DNA of 64,000 nucleotides from Alloascoidea africana (lineage: Eukaryota; Ascomycota; Alloascoideomycetes; Alloascoideales; Alloascoideaceae): positions 124,001 to 188,000 of the forward strand of contig JAKTTT010000002.1 in the NCBI GenBank assembly GCA_030581615.1, written 5' to 3'. The notes beneath the pieces are model-generated. The model saw only the letters and a program-made list of their open reading frames with translations. It ran no database searches and had not been told where the DNA came from. Shown here piece by piece: positions 1 through 8,944 of this stretch (within the stretch, counting starts at the first letter, position 1; every line of letters begins with the position of its first letter). The translations under genes were made by a program, and so were the position numbers.

Positions 1-33
1 TCCAGCAACTAAAGCATCCAACATTTGGTGAGG

Positions 34-621
34 ATGACGATGATAAAAAAGATAGGCTCAAATCAAAAATTGGCCTTGAGTAAACTGGTTTTAAGCCGGT
101 TTAAGTCAACCGCTTCAGAAGCAGTTCCCTCTTTCACACAAATTCCAAACAAGTACAACGAGAAGCGATCCCGTTCAAACATTCGACCAAAATTGCCCAG
201 TGGGTTGATTTATGCTCCAGCCCCCTCCGCGCCTACACCTTCACAGACTCCAAATGCTTTCCTTCCTGCCTCAGATGCCAGGAAGCAAACGATTGCCGCT
301 GGCGAGTATGGATATGACATAGCTAATATGCCATCGCTTGTGGGCGAGGGAAAAGCGAAGAAGTATCACCTTGGAGAAGCGGAGGTTGAAGAGATCCAGA
401 GATTAAGACATGAGGATCCCGAGAAATGGAACGTTAAAGCGCTTGCTGAAAAGTTTGGTTGCAGTACAGGCTTTATATCGATGGCCTCTTCTCCACATCC
501 AGAAAGAACCAAAGAGATGGACCGAAGACTGGAAACCATCAAAGGGCAGTGGAGTGCAGGCCGTAAAGTTGCAAGAGAGGACAGAAAGAAGAAGAGATTG
601 GTCTGGAATCGGGATGAATAG
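34..621 (+). CDS. MRPL20: Mitochondrial large-subunit ribosomal protein mL58 (Mrpl20 type)
   Basis: Predicted 195-residue protein of the fungal mitochondrial ribosome large subunit. The N-terminus is basic, poor in acidic residues and rich in Ser/Lys/Arg, as expected of a mitochondrial targeting sequence. The family signature is a proline-rich stretch leading into NAFLPASDARK (about residues 73-83), followed by a charged helical region and KWNVKALAEKFGCS (about residues 134-147), then a basic tail. S. cerevisiae Mrpl20 has the same order of elements. ATG at 34 is used; the in-frame ATG at 40 is equally possible. The gene lies at the window edge, so its promoter is not visible. It converges with UFE1, with about 250 bp between the two stop codons. 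No intron is needed. Confidence 0.85.
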   Translation: MTMIKKIGSNQKLALSKLVLSRFKSTASEAVPSFTQIPNKYNEKRSRSNIRPKLPSGLIYAPAPSAPTPSQTPNAFLPASDARKQTIAAGEYGYDIANMPSLVGEGKAKKYHLGEAEVEEIQRLRHEDPEKWNVKALAEKFGCSTGFISMASSPHPERTKEMDRRLETIKGQWSAGRKVAREDRKKKRLVWNRDE

Positions 622-875
622 GTAAAGCAAAAGGGAGGAAAGTAATAGGGTTAATGGCAGTATTTTCTCTGTTGTTGATAAGTTTTACACTGTATATAAA
701 AGTTGGCAACTCAAGAATGATATAAACATGTCTCATTACCAAATTCTTCGCTTCCGAATCTGCCCATTAAAAGGAATTCCAAGCTCTGACTGTGTCTGTA
801 ATTTCTATGTGCTTGCTTTAAATGCACTTTCTAGTCTTATATCAGTCTCCAAATACAAAACAATAATTGCAGTAA

Positions 876-2089
876 TTAAAACTTCACCGTGTCGTAAAAC
901 AATATTAGAAAAGCAAGAACAACGCTAATGAAAACAATCATCCTTGATTGGAGCCTTTTCCTTTCGTCAGCTTTTTTCAGCTGTTTGTTACCCATTTTTA
1001 ACTCGATTTGTACGTTTGTTGCATCCTCTGTTAATGTCTCAATCATCGATGTCTGCGATTCCAAATGTGAAGCCAGCTCTGTTTGAAGGTGTGATATTTC
1101 TAAAAGAGATTTTTCGGCTTTTCTATCTCACCAAAATCGGTTAAATCACAAAGTCAAATGAGAAAAAGTTAAACACCTGGACTTACTTTGCCTTGTCTAA
1201 CGTCAATTCCAGCTCTTCCAAAAGCTCACTATTTTCCTGCTCCAAAAGCTGTAGTTGATCACTAGTCAAGTTTGTGCTTGCTTCTTCTTGTTGTCTCGAA
1301 TGCTCAGGTTGTGATGATGAAAGAGTTATTGAAACCGGTACAGAGTCGGACAACTTGTTGAGCATACTTTTCAATCCCAGAAATGTTAGAAAAACAGTTC
1401 AAATGTATTGGAAAGGAAAGGAAAAGTGCATACCTCCTATCTCTATCAAGTTGCCGTCGCAGTCTAACTTCTTGCTGTTCAGATTGGATGTCCGAAGCCT
1501 GTTTCAAGGAACTGTTGAGATAATATATCATTCCTGACCTATGCTTTGATATTGTTGAGTCTATTCCATTCTTAACAGCTCCTTTAGAGAAGAAAAACCC
1601 CGATTCTGTTTGTTTCTTCTTCCGGTCTTTGTCAAACATCTCGTTAGAACGCATTGTTTTTCTTTTAATGGTAAATCCACACTGTCACATACCTTCCTCG
1701 TACTTTTCCAATTGCTTCAGTTTCCTCATACAGTCCTGGATTATTAACTTCGTCTCGTAGTCTATTTCATCCTTCTCCTTTTCAGTCAGCTCGCGTTGTT
1801 TGGACTTTGCTCCTAATCGCTGTCTTCGGGTATCACTTGTTGAAACATAGCTTGGCCTGAGTTCTAACAGATGTGCTTTTAAATCTTGTATATGTGAATT
1901 CTAGAAATCAATCCATATTAGTATTGAGCTGTTATTTTGTGCTTGATTCCCATTATAACGCACCAAATCTTTGCACTCCTCCGTAAACCTGTCCTTTACA
2001 GTTTGCTGAGAAGGAGGTAACCTGTGAGTCCGCTCAGTTTCCTTTGCGAGCCTCACAAACTCGAGAAATGATGCCGTGATGTCTGACAT
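876..2089 (-). CDS. UFE1: ER t-SNARE Ufe1 (syntaxin-18 family), five exons
   Basis: Q-SNARE for retrograde Golgi-to-ER and homotypic ER fusion. Exons read on the minus strand: 2089-1964, 1900-1693, 1626-1434, 1366-1187, 1122-876 (954 nt, 317 residues); all phases agree. Introns are 63-67 nt; donors are GTGCGT, GTATGT, GTATGC and GTAAGT, and branch sites include TACTAAT and CTAAC. The start MSDIT and the later KDRFTEECKDL resemble the Ufe1 N-terminus. Exon 2 carries an EKDEIDYE block typical of syntaxin 18. LTSDQLQLLEQENSELL and GNKQLKKA mark the SNARE region (about 220-285), and a hydrophobic tail anchor (about 294-314) ends the protein. Family assignment rests on these matches and on length (yeast Ufe1 is 346 residues). 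The least certain junction is the GTGCGT donor of intron 1. The start codon lies only 161 bp from that of the divergent CENP-B-like gene. Confidence 0.88.
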
Positions 2090-2250
2090 GGACCACAGGC
2101 CTGCTTGCCAGCTTTTGGTGTAGAAACAATGGTACTTAGCTGGAGGTTTGGGGTTCCCGGAAGTTGTGCATACACATTCCCGGATCGTTGATGATGAGGG
2201 AGTAGGCATCTGACCAAAACCCAGTTTCCAAAAACCCAGTTCCGAACGCG

Positions 2251-4118
2251 ATGGCCAGCAATGGAGACGCGGTAGACATGCCGGGGTATTTCAAACGGTG
2301 CCGCTTGACCCTGGCACAGAAGAAAGAGCTCGTGAGGTATCTAGAGCAGAATCCTGACAAGAAATCAACAGAAATCCAGGAATGGGCCAAAGCGCGTTTT
2401 GGGATGCAGGGCGGCCAGGGCCTGTCGAGGGCTGTCATATACAAGTACAAACGGGAAAGCAGAAAAATAATGGGAATGAAAACCGATAATGGGTCTTTCA
2501 AGAGTTATAGAAAACCACAGAACAGAAAGCTGGATAAGCTCTTAGTGGCGAGGTTGAAGGTCATGGAGTCGAAAGGAATACCCTTCAAGAACCAAACGAT
2601 CAAGTCCATTGCCGTTGAAATATGCGATAAGCTGGGGATACCGAAAGAGGAACGGCTCAAGTTTTCAAGCGGATGGATAAGATCCTTTTTACAGAGACAC
2701 AATTTACGTATTCGAGAAGATCGGAATCTGCTGGAGATCCAACAGGAACTGGAAAAGCTGCAGGAAACAGTGGAGAGATACTCTCCAAAAGACATTTTCG
2801 CAATGGATGAGATTGCGATAGGATACTCTCTCGAGCCCTCGCTGGGTGCCTCTGATAATGATAAGCGGTTTGTTGTTGCTATAACGTGCAACGTGGATGG
2901 TACTGAGCGAATGGATCCCTTATTTGTAGGACATGAACATTTACAAAGTCTAGCTTCTGACAGACAACCGTCTGATTATGGCTTCAACTATTTTTATTCT
3001 AATGAGCTTGCTCTAATGACAAGCGAGATTTTTGAACAATTTCTACAGGACTTTGACGCTTGGATAGGGACAACTCCGGGCAGGAAAGTCCTCTTACTTG
3101 TGGACATGGCTCCTAGTCATGCAATCCCTATGGACTTACTTAACCTACAGAATACAGAAGTCGCGATAGTGACCAACACTTCCAACAGGGGTCCTGTACA
3201 AGTATGCCTTCCCATGGTTACGGGAATATCTACAGAGGTGAGCTCGTGTTTTCTTAGAAGACTCATGGAGTATGGCATTGCGCGGGCAATCATCAGCAAC
3301 CAACGCGATTCCACCCAGCACAAATTTAAAGTGACACAGCTGGAGGCCATGAAATGGTGCTGGGCAATATGGCGAAACATGTGCTCGGACTCTATCTGGG
3401 GATCATGGAGACGATCAAATGTTCTCACTTTTCAAGGTAAGAAGATACAGTGGTGGCTTATAGTAGTCTTTTCCCTAACTAATCTTGTAATTTTTTAGGA
3501 ACGACACCACAAGCAATAGATTCTTCGGGTGTATATGATGGGCTAAGAAAAACAGCTGATATGTTTAATATGCATTATCCAAGTTGTCAGATAGATATTG
3601 AAAAGTCTATCCTACAAGAGTTTTCAGATGACTCGATACATTATGTCTCGACAATCGACTACTGGGAAAATGAGAACGATGGAAGCGAAAGTGAAGCCGA
3701 TAGCGGCGACGATGAGCATAGAAATGGCAATAGGATAGATAATATTCGTTTAGACGGGGCATCCAGTGAGCGAATGCTGGCATCGGACGACGATGAATCT
3801 GACTATGAGTACAAGCCGGATAGCGACGAGGAAGAGGAAGAGGAGGATGACGACGCAGAAGAGGAGGATGACGAGTATCACAACCGAAAGATGATGTTCT
3901 ATCTTTTGGAGGTGCTCAAGATTATAGATGATAACCGAAATTTTCAGCCTTCTGGAAACAGAATAGGCGTTTTTACGAGTCTCGCACAGAAGGCTAGAGT
4001 AGCGACATCGGAGGTGCTGATGGAGATGCTTCGGGACATTATGAGCTACGAGAGCGAACGCAAAAATTTGGAACTGGAGATGGAGATGGGTTTGGAGCTT
4101 GGGTTTGAATTGGAATAG
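2251..4118 (+). CDS. CENP-B/pogo-transposase-derived DNA-binding protein
   Basis: Two exons, 2251-3436 and 3499-4118, joined over a 62-nt intron (donor GTAAGA, branch CTAAC, acceptor TTTTTTAG), give 601 residues in frame. Order: N-terminal Psq/CENP-B helix-turn-helix (about residues 18-70), a second CENPB-type HTH (about 90-155, ending GWIRSFLQRHNLRI), and a DDE-superfamily domain (about 185-400) with AMDEIAIGYS and LLLVDMAPSH carrying the first two acidic positions. A very acidic Asp/Glu tail lies near 490-535. The place where pogo transposases have the third acidic residue (usual PLD motif) reads LPMVTG, so transposition activity is unlikely. This layout resembles S. pombe Abp1/Cbh1/Cbh2, mammalian CENP-B and S. 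cerevisiae Pdc2; which role applies here (centromere/heterochromatin or metabolic transcription factor) cannot be told from sequence alone. No terminal inverted repeats were seen around it, so it looks like a host gene. Confidence 0.8.
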
Positions 4119-4428
4119 AAAGGGCCTTTCCCCTGTGAGTAAAATCTGTAGGGGACTTTGCTTCTCTTTCTCTTCCACGCACACACATCATCTCTTCTGA
4201 TGACGCTCCTACTGCTCCAGCTCTCGACCAGACGGCCATTGGTACCAAGGTCTCTACGTGTAAGCACCTTCCCATGTCTTCACTTTGTAAAAAGATCCAG
4301 AGGACGTTAGACCGGCACAGGATGGCTGACTAAGTTTCCGCCCAATCAAAAAGGCTCTTCGTAATAGTCAATTTCCCCTCCTCTCTCTTTCTCTTCACCA
4401 CCAGACCAACTTTGAGATCCGGAGAGCA
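4119..4428. other. Intergenic, promoter side of GLO2
   Basis: A 310-bp stretch between the CENP-B-like stop and the GLO2 start. It is pyrimidine-rich on the plus strand, with a run of CTCTCTCTTTCTCTT just upstream of GLO2, typical of a yeast promoter or 5' leader. Short open frames here lack support. Confidence 0.5.
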
Positions 4429-5330
4429 ATGCACATTCGATACATCCCCATGCGCTGGGGAACTGGCGATAACTATGCCTACGTCCTCACAGACGATGCA
4501 ACGAAGCATTCCTATGTGATCGATCCAGCCGAGCCTGAGGAGTAAGTTATGATGGGATCAAACAAACCCAGTGATTGGATTTAACCAATTACGCTTTTAA
4601 AGAGTCCTTCCTGTTCTAGAAGAGTTGGAGCAGAGAAAAGAAATCCAATTGGCAGCCATTGTCAACACTCATCACCACTATGATCATTCAGGAGGAAACG
4701 AAGCCTTGGTATGTATTGTGCTCTAGATGGCAATTACTCTTTTAATTAACCATTGCTTGTTTGCAAAAACAACAGCATCAAAGATACCAATCTTTGCCGA
4801 TAATCGCAGGTGAAGAGTCCCCTTTGGTGACACAGACTCCGCCACACGGGAGCTCATGGACTCTTGGCTTAAACACAAAGATCACAGCGCTCCACACACC
4901 ATGCCACACCCAGGACTCCATCTGCTACTACGCCGAGGACCAAAAAACAGGCCAAAGAGCTGTTTTCACAGGTGACACGCTTTTCATTGCAGGCTGTGGA
5001 CGGTTTTTCGAGGGCAACGCGGCCGAGATGGACAAGGCACTGAACGAGGTTTTGGCTGCTCTACCAGATGACACAGTTGTTTATCCAGGCCATGAGTACA
5101 CGGCCTCAAACGTCAAGTTCGTAAAGACAGTTTTGTCGAATGAGTCTGTAGATAAATTGGCAAGCTTCACCTCAAACAATGAGTATACTACCGGCCATTT
5201 CACAATCAAGGACGAAAAGAAGTATAATCCATTCATGAGACTGGACGATCCGCAAATATTAAAGAACACGGGCGTTCGAAACCGTACGGATGTCATGGGA
5301 AAACTTCGTCATCTTAAGAATAATCTATAG
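4429..5330 (+). CDS. GLO2: Glyoxalase II (hydroxyacylglutathione hydrolase), three exons
   Basis: Hydrolyses S-D-lactoylglutathione to D-lactate and glutathione, the second step of methylglyoxal detoxification. Exons 4429-4541, 4603-4708 and 4776-5330 (774 nt, 257 residues). Introns are 61 and 67 nt with donors GTAAGT and GTATGT. The metallo-beta-lactamase metal motif THHHYDH is at residues 60-66 in exon 2. Further metal ligands are in LHTPCHTQDSICYY, FTGDTLFIAGCGRFFEG and YPGHEYT in exon 3, and the C-terminal helical domain characteristic of glyoxalase II follows. Length fits the family (S. cerevisiae Glo2 is 274). No N-terminal targeting peptide is evident, so the cytosolic form is favoured. 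It converges with the FAD oxidoreductase gene about 120 bp away. The acceptor of intron 1 (TTTAAAG) is less pyrimidine-rich than the others but is the only choice that keeps the frame. Confidence 0.93.
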
Positions 5331-5447
5331 GCATGATATGATATCCCTATGCTTTAGTACTACTTCCGTTGTTTATTATCTATGTCTTATGTTTGGCCCT
5401 TAGGGACCCAAAATTTATATGTATTTCTTTTTGGCCGCTTCTCATTT

Positions 5448-7028
5448 CTATGAATGTCCTTTGAGTACTCCCAAATTTTTTAGTCTTTCCTCAGTTACCA
5501 AATAACTTTTAGGAAAGATCTCGCTCAGATACTTGTCTTCCTCACTGGATCCTGTTTTATCGCCTCCAGTAAGGAACTTGTTAACAATGTACTGTGCAGA
5601 TTTGTAGATGCGAGGCATGCCATGCCCGTTAAACCCAGCGATAATGAAAACTCCTCCATCTCCAATGCAAGAGTTTTCGCTATCCTTGTTTTCAGATTCG
5701 GAATAATGGGGCATAAAGAGTTGATTTGGTAGTTTTCCTACCAGAGGCAACTCATCTTTAGTAAATCCCATTATTCCGCTCCAAGCAGATACTTTTACCA
5801 ATGGTGAAAATTTGGATATAATGCTACCGCTACTGGAGTCATATTTTCCCTCACATGACTCGAGAGGAAAGCCAAGCTTTTCTTTGAGATGGGAATCCAG
5901 AAACTTGTCGATTTCTGGGTTCAAAACATGCTCATTCTTCCCAATCTCTTCTCCCTCGGTAAGTTTCCGACATCCCCCAAATACGATCGAATGCTCAACG
6001 AGGTGATCCTTTTCTAACAATTTCTCTTCTGTACTTTGGTTTGGAAATGCAATAAGATAGTTATCGCAGTCGTCAACAACGTTCAGATATATTCTTTCTC
6101 CGTTTTTTACATTTGCCCTGTAATGAACTATCTGACCACGAACTGGCGTGACAGCACCTTCAAGTCCCTTTAAAGAATCGGTAAATCCATTAGTTGCAAT
6201 GACAACTTTCTTCGCTTTGATGCTTCCTCTTGTTGTGGTAACTATGTATTGGAAGCCATCTTTACCGTTTCTACCAATCTCTGTCGCTTTTGCAAAAGTG
6301 AAAAATTCAAGTCCCTTTGAAATTGATTTGGAAAGAAGCCAATCCAACAGCTTGTACGGATTTATAGGAGATCCACGAGCTGTCATTGCGCCTTGTAAAA
6401 CAGGCACTCCTAGCTTTTTAATTGCACTTTCGCGACTGTAGAAGTGAATCTTGTCCAGCTCAAGGAGGGATGCCACTTCGGCGTCCACGGCAGCATCGCC
6501 AGCCGCGGAGGCAGCCTTTAAACGCTCTTCTAAAATGGCAAATTGATTCTGCGCATTCTTGAAGCTGGTTTCATTTTCACATATGAACCAGGCCGTTTCA
6601 CCCTCTTTTACGGTGTCTTCCACATGTGGATCCGTAAACTTAGTCCAGCATTCGATATTTTCTGCAGTTATCAGTTCCTTTAGGCTTCTGAATGTCTCGA
6701 TCTCGAACAGGTTCTGTCTGATCGCATCCTCCAGTTTCTCATGGTAATTTTGTTCATTACTTCCAGAAACAGGTACAAACTCTAGATATGCGGGAAGAAG
6801 ATGTCCTCCATTGCGGCCACTGGCGCCTTGGATAGCCTCGCCCGCTTCAAGAAGAACGAGCTTATTGTCGTCATTATCGCCCAGGTTTTGAGCCAGATGA
6901 TAAGCAACGCTACAGCCTGTATACCCTCCACCGATGATTACAGTGTCGCAATGTGTTGGCAGTGTGGACTTTTCATTATGACGGGCAAACTTAGACCTCT
7001 CTGCCATCCACAGAGATTCGGTTGCCAT
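5448..7028 (-). CDS. FAD-dependent oxidoreductase of the D-amino-acid oxidase (DAO) fold
   Basis: 526 residues from ATG at 7028; the frame continues upstream to a TTG codon, but the ATG is the credible start. The N-terminal Rossmann motif VIIGGGYTGCSVAYHLA (about 31-47) and the following LLEAGEAIQGASGRNGGH (about 59-76) bind FAD and define the DAO/glycine-oxidase-like superfamily, here the fungal subgroup with the SGRNGGH signature. A C-terminal FAD contact, FIIAGFNGHGMPRIYKSA, completes the fold. It probably oxidises an amine or imino/amino acid, but the substrate cannot be read from the sequence. There is no obvious C-terminal peroxisomal SKL-type signal (ends KGHS) and no clear signal peptide. 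It is divergent from CUE5, with about 650 bp between starts. Confidence 0.85.
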   Translation of the reverse strand: MATESLWMAERSKFARHNEKSTLPTHCDTVIIGGGYTGCSVAYHLAQNLGDNDDNKLVLLEAGEAIQGASGRNGGHLLPAYLEFVPVSGSNEQNYHEKLEDAIRQNLFEIETFRSLKELITAENIECWTKFTDPHVEDTVKEGETAWFICENETSFKNAQNQFAILEERLKAASAAGDAAVDAEVASLLELDKIHFYSRESAIKKLGVPVLQGAMTARGSPINPYKLLDWLLSKSISKGLEFFTFAKATEIGRNGKDGFQYIVTTTRGSIKAKKVVIATNGFTDSLKGLEGAVTPVRGQIVHYRANVKNGERIYLNVVDDCDNYLIAFPNQSTEEKLLEKDHLVEHSIVFGGCRKLTEGEEIGKNEHVLNPEIDKFLDSHLKEKLGFPLESCEGKYDSSSGSIISKFSPLVKVSAWSGIMGFTKDELPLVGKLPNQLFMPHYSESENKDSENSCIGDGGVFIIAGFNGHGMPRIYKSAQYIVNKFLTGGDKTGSSEEDKYLSEIFPKSYLVTEERLKNLGVLKGHS

Positions 7029-7517
7029 TGCTCTCCTTCTTGATCTATCAAGTTCAATTCTCTTAAACAAGAGGTTGGTGCTAATCGTTACAGTTCACCC
7101 ATACATACAATGTGATCATTTAGCTTCGGGCGATCTACAGCTAGTCGATAAAGCCATACAGGTCGCTAAAAATCTCGTTAAATTCAAAGATCAACCAGAA
7201 ACAGCATAGAAATTACATTCAAATGCCGCATGGAAAAGCTCAGAGGGCTGGTCCACGAGCAAAACAAGGTCAATTTGGAGCGTTTCTGTTTTTTCATGTT
7301 AGATATCGTCTACACCTGTATGTAAATCAACCTCCAACATGTCATCAAGGCATTCGTCCCATAGAGTGTATTGTTCATGGACCAAAACTTGTCTTTTTCG
7401 ACGAGATCTCGAGTCTTCCGCTGGTACCAAAATGATCTCCCGGATTCCCTTTCTGATACTCCCCTGGCTGCAGATTTCTCCCCAGCGCAAGAGACGCTCG
7501 ACGCTTTTTCTCGTCTT

Positions 7518-7547
7518 CGTCTTTTCGTCTTTTCGTCTTTTCGTCTT
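7518..7547 (+). repeat. CGTCTTTT tandem repeat in promoter
   Basis: Unit CGTCTTTT occurs from 7518, 7526 and 7534, with a partial fourth copy from 7542, about 130 bp upstream of the CUE5 start. A simple pyrimidine tract of this type usually favours open chromatin; no specific factor is implied. Confidence 0.85.
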
Positions 7548-7593
7548 AAACTCGGCCTGGGGCGGCTGTCTCGTTTCGTAGCATCTCCCACGG

Positions 7594-7602
7594 GCACGTG
7601 AC
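7594..7602 (+). promoter_or_regulatory. E-box GCACGTGAC upstream of CUE5
   Basis: CACGTG core in the extended form GTCACGTGC on the minus strand, 77 bp upstream of the CUE5 ATG. In yeasts this is the classical Cbf1-type site (RTCACRTG). The identical 9-mer occurs in the CBS-PB1/NFU1 promoter at 62824. Binding is inferred, not shown. Confidence 0.55.
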
Positions 7603-7678
7603 TTTCAGCCGCCTGGCTTGGATAAAATCACTACGCTGGGCCACCATCACTTGTGGTTCACACTACATTTTCACAAAG

Positions 7679-8944
7679 ATGACCGAGGAGACAAAGCGAG
7701 TATCGTTCCAGGAGCCCCATAATGAAGATGAGCCTGGATCCAAAGCGGACATTGCTGTAGAAAAAGAGTCCCCTGCTCAGGAGGGAAAAAAGGAAGGCAA
7801 TCCTCCTGCCACGTCAGAAGATGAGAAAAGCACAAAAACAGACTTGGCGGTAGATGATCCACTGTCTCCCCTGGCCAAGTCTATAAAGACACTGAAAGAA
7901 GCTTTCCCTAACATTGAGGAAAAGTACGTGACTGCCGTTCTGATTGCCAGCAATGGTGTCATAGACTCTGCATCCAATGCCCTTTTGTGTGAGTTTGTCC
8001 AACATCAGAATTTAGCTGCATACATCAAACCCTACTAACATTCTCCTTCAGGGCTGGCGGATCCTACTTTTAGACCAGAAATAAGCCCTCCTCCCGTTCC
8101 TCTAAAGCCAATTCTGAAACATAGACAGATAGATGAGGATGAGAAGCTGGCTAGAGACCTTGCTCTTCAGTATTCCCAGCAGAACAAGCAGTCAGGAAAC
8201 CCTCCTCGCTACGCCAACAAGAGAAACACCAGACCATCACAATATCAACAATACGGAGAACGCACCTCGGGCGGGAGATATGCAGACCCAGTTAGTTCAA
8301 ACTCGAGAAGAGATTACGATTCCGACGAAGAACCATCCTTTTTGGACAAAGAGTTCCCAGGGTTGAAAGAAGACTTTCAAAAAGGATTACAAGAGGCCAC
8401 AACCAAAATCCAAGGATTTTTCTCGAATCTTCAGAAGAAGCTTGGGGATGAAGACATTGATGACGAGGAATTCTACAGGCGATACCAGCAGCCTCGACAA
8501 CAGCAGCAAAGACCATCGTCTGGCGCAAGTCAACAACACCCTCCACAGCAAAGGGCTTACCATCACCCTCAACATCAACAATCGCAGCGACCACAAAACC
8601 GGAATGAGCCAAGGTTGTTTGGAGCATTTGGTGATCCGGTAAGTCAGACTGAAGAAGGAATTAGAATGGTTAATAGAGACCACAGTAACGATGATGACCA
8701 AGGGCCCCCGCCCCCTCCAAGGCCAACGGGAGAGAAGCCAGGAACAAAATGGGAGCCCATACAAAACTCAAAACCTACAACTTTGCCCCATAATGACCCA
8801 TTCCTAGTTACAGATAGTGATGAAGAGGAGGAGAATGACGCTCCTGTGAAGCAAGAAGGTGCTGCAGCGAAACAATCTGGATCTGTGCCAGAGGCAAACG
8901 CGAACAAGGATGCTGGGAGTAAGCCTGAGGATAAAGAGAAATAA
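7679..8944 (+). CDS. CUE5: CUE-domain ubiquitin-binding autophagy adaptor (Cue5 type)
   Basis: Exons 7679-7988 and 8052-8944 give 400 residues; the 63-nt intron has donor GTGAGT, a perfect TACTAAC branch and TTCAG acceptor. The CUE domain is at about residues 65-108, with AFPNIEEKYV and the dileucine ending NALLWLADP, the ubiquitin-contacting features; the intron falls inside the domain. A conserved DEDEKLARDLALQYSQQN follows. The middle is rich in Gln, Pro and His (low complexity), and the tail is acidic. A WEPI tetrapeptide at residue 337 looks like the Atg8-interacting motif of S. cerevisiae Cue5 (WQPL), which supports a role delivering ubiquitinated aggregates to autophagosomes. Length matches Cue5 (411). 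Orthology to Cue5 rather than Cue4 is inferred from length and the AIM. Confidence 0.87.

Larger units (their letters stand above)
7029..7678. other. Divergent promoter between FAD oxidoreductase and CUE5
   Basis: Holds a CGTCTTTT tandem repeat (7518-7547) and a GCACGTGAC E-box (7594-7602) close to CUE5. A short open frame from ATG 7230 (31 codons, ending at a GTATGT) is protein-like but unsupported; see findings. Confidence 0.6.

Noticed and set aside
2251-4118. Active pogo/Fot1 transposon
   Set aside because: Third catalytic acid absent, no terminal inverted repeats seen, intron-bearing and with an acidic tail as in domesticated CENP-B-like proteins.
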